A DNA stretch of 64,000 bases from VFJZ01 sp046598415 (GTDB lineage: Bacteria; Actinomycetota; Thermoleophilia; Gaiellales; F1-60-MAGs149). The stretch is from the NCBI GenBank assembly GCA_046598415.1, contig JBKJIG010000081.1:1-64000 (forward strand), read 5' to 3'. Below are positions 62,219 to 64,000 of this stretch, piece after piece (the stretch's first letter is position 1; every line of letters begins with the position of its first letter). The position numbers and the translations under genes are program-made. Below the pieces are notes generated by a model. It saw only the letters and a list, made by a program, of their open reading frames with translations. It had not been told where the DNA came from and made no database searches.

Positions 62219-62539
62219 GCGATTGGGCGCGTCGGATCCGCACAACGCGCCCCGGGACGTCACCGGACGCACGAGCGCTGAAGGAATCTGGCGGTTCGGG
62301 TACGTCCACTCGCAACTGTCCGACCATCCGCGGGCGCCGGTAGCTCCGTCGGCTCCGACAGCGACAACTGCGCCGGCATGTCGATCGTGAGCCGGCCGCG
62401 GTCAATCCCGCGGCCGCTGAGTCAAGGTCGAGAGGGGTTGGCGTCGACGAACGACATCGTCCAGTCGCCGGACACGGCGACGCCGCGGACGAATCGCGCG
62501 CCGTCGAGCGCGAATGTGATGGAGTGCCGTTGTCGGTAG

Positions 62540-62664
62540 CGACCAGTTGCCGCCGCGCAGCCCGAGGGCCCGCACCAGCGCCGCCACGATCCACGGGTCG
62601 AGCTGCGTGCCGGCCGAGCGCTCCAGTTGGCGGATCGCGTCGGTGTAAGATCGGCTGGGCTTGA
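62540..62664 (-). pseudogene. HD-GYP domain, C-terminal remnant
   Basis: About 40 codons reading RRLKPSRSYTDAIRQLERSAGTQLDPWIVAALVRAL, which matches the end of HD-GYP domains (ALREL..GAGTQFDP.VV.AF). No HD or GYP motif upstream in any frame. Rest of the 588-bp gap (62219-62806) shows nothing convincing. Confidence 0.45.
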
Positions 62665-62806
62665 GCCGGCGGTCGTCGGTGGTCGCCGGCCACCGACCCG
62701 GCCGCCGTGTCGTGCGCGCTGGCGCCAAAGGGTCTAGAGTCGGCCTCGGCAATGCCTCCGGCCGGGGTCGGTCCGCTCCGTGCCCGGGGGGCAACGGAGG
62801 GAAGCT

Positions 62807-64000
62807 ATGTCTCGACGTCCTGTTCTGGCGCGGCTCGCAATCGCGGCCGCGGGGATATTGATCGCCGTGGGAGTGGCGGCGGCAGCGTCCGGCGAGCCGG
62901 ATGGCGGCGTCACCGTCGCTGATGGCGCCCGGGACGCACAGCAGCACGGGGTGACGGCGGGTCACCTGGAGCCCTCGGGGACGAGGGCCAATGTCGATCT
63001 CGTCAGCAAGTTGAAGCTCAAGAATGTCGTGCCGGAGAAGATCGCCGATGTCGGCATCTTCAACGGGTACGCCTACCTTGCGGCCTGGGGCGTCGTGACC
63101 TGCAAGTACAACGGCGTGCATGTCGTCGATGTGCGGAATCCGTCGACCCCCAAAGAGGTGGCGTTCATCGGCTCCAAGGAGGGGAGCTATCCGGGCGAGG
63201 GCGTGCAGGCGTTGCACATCGATACGCCCTCGTTCGTCGGCGACGTCCTCGTCACCAACAACGAGAAGTGCAAGGAGCCGGCCGGCTTCGGAGGCATGAA
63301 CATCTACGACATCACGAAGCCGACCGCGCCGACGCCGCTCACCGAGGGCTTTGGCGACTCGCTCGTGCCCGGTGCGGGCAAGAAGGATGCGCACGAGATC
63401 CACAGCGTGTTCGCCTGGGACGCCGGCGACCGGGCGTTCACGGTGATGGTGGACAACGAGGAGGCCTTCGATGTCGACATCGTCGAGATCACCGACCCAC
63501 GGAAGCCTGTGCTGATCGCCGAGTACGACCTCGACCAGAGGTTCCCGCAGATCCTCCAGGCTGCGCCCGCGAACCTCCGTTCGGTCTTCCTGCATGATCT
63601 GGTCGTCAAGCAGATCGCCGGGCGGCAGGTGATGCTGCTGTCGTACTGGGACGCGGGCTACGTGAAGGTCGACGTCACGGACCCGACGAACATCACCTAT
63701 CTCGGTGATACCGACTTTACGAACCCCGACCCGGAGGCCGCGGAGAGCGGCTTGATCGTCCCGCCCGAGGGCAACGGCCACCAGGCGGAGTTCACCAGCG
63801 ACAACCGGTACGTGATCGGGGCCGATGAGGACTTCGATCCGTTCTCGCTGCAGGCGCGAAACGTCACCGACGGCACCGACCTGGCCGCCAGTCAGGGCAG
63901 TGATACCCGGCAGCTCGCCGAGGGGCAGACGATCGAGGGCGGGTCGGTGTTCGTCGGTCGTGCCTGTCCCGGCGACGCCGCGGTCCCGGCCGGTTCCGCG
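62807..64000 (+). CDS. Exported LVIVD-repeat protein (partial at right edge)
   Basis: 398 codons visible, open to the window end. Signal peptide MSRRPVLARLAIAAAGILIA with AAASG cleavage region; then several beta-propeller-like repeats of the LVIVD type (GVHVVDVRNPSTPKEVAFIG, GMNIYDITKPTAPTPL, VDIVEITDPRKPVLIAEYDL, YVKVDVTDPTNITYLGDT). The last part (GQTIEGGSVFVGRACPGDAAVP) looks like the start of a protease-associated (PA) domain. Secreted or wall-bound. GGAGGGAAG Shine-Dalgarno. Confidence 0.85.
   Translation, partial: MSRRPVLARLAIAAAGILIAVGVAAAASGEPDGGVTVADGARDAQQHGVTAGHLEPSGTRANVDLVSKLKLKNVVPEKIADVGIFNGYAYLAAWGVVTCKYNGVHVVDVRNPSTPKEVAFIGSKEGSYPGEGVQALHIDTPSFVGDVLVTNNEKCKEPAGFGGMNIYDITKPTAPTPLTEGFGDSLVPGAGKKDAHEIHSVFAWDAGDRAFTVMVDNEEAFDVDIVEITDPRKPVLIAEYDLDQRFPQILQAAPANLRSVFLHDLVVKQIAGRQVMLLSYWDAGYVKVDVTDPTNITYLGDTDFTNPDPEAAESGLIVPPEGNGHQAEFTSDNRYVIGADEDFDPFSLQARNVTDGTDLAASQGSDTRQLAEGQTIEGGSVFVGRACPGDAAVPAGSA

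Overview
The window reads as a chromosome segment of a very GC-rich actinobacterium. Gene content and style (no rpsR between ssb and rplI, a mini-intein in DnaB, a lone FtsH and PAC2 protein, many GTG/TTG starts, many leaderless-type promoters) would suit the Thermoleophilia, but that placement is inference; no 16S gene is present. No database search or computation was available; all calls come from reading sequence and the translated frames.

Layout. 1-13.4 kb: MacB-like ABC exporter (permease cut by the window edge), an L,D-transpeptidase, a beta-hydroxyacid dehydrogenase-like enzyme, a lipoprotein, a methyltransferase, CoxG, GluQ-RS, an eIF1/SUI1-like protein, a PHP phosphoesterase, NudC and FtsH. 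13.5-23.9 kb: HutI, MetF, a YyaL-like protein, PlsC, an orphan E1 alpha, ArgF, and a divergent CopA/CsoR copper pair followed by a lipoate-ligase-like protein. 24-27.2 kb: rpsF-ssb-rplI-dnaB, with an SOS-type promoter on ssb and a 142-residue intein in DnaB. 27.2-41.8 kb: a purine cluster purA-D-B-C-S-Q, then an HD-GYP-type protein and a PAC2 protein, then purL-F-M-N-H; purE/purK are not in the window. 41.8-47.4 kb: tandem GNAT, YcaQ/AlkX-like glycosylase, GT4 glycosyltransferase, a small zinc-ribbon protein, GlmS and a small unknown protein.

From tRNA-Lys(TTT) at 47.45 kb the character changes. An exact 44-bp copy of the tRNA 3' end lies at 57.26-57.30 kb and a decayed copy at 49.35 kb, so about 9.8 kb looks like an island (perhaps two stacked insertions) in the tRNA gene. 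The first part holds a nest of broken IS630, IS3 and ISL3 elements. The second holds an intact module: a 1150-residue PocR-GAF-PucR-type regulator, a type III glutamine synthetase-like (GlnT/GmaS-like) ligase, a creatininase-family amidohydrolase and an APC permease, plausibly uptake and gamma-glutamylation-linked catabolism of an amine or cyclic amide. No integrase gene was found. Beyond the island come a cupin, a Fic gene with an in-frame TAG near its start, and a sigma-70-type gene broken by an IS1380-family element with a CTAA target duplication. An exported LVIVD-repeat protein runs off the right edge.

A recurring feature is a TANNNT hexamer 6-9 nt before an ATG/GTG without a Shine-Dalgarno, seen at about 16 genes. 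It fixes several start choices and places likely ArgR, CsoR and LexA sites directly over promoters.
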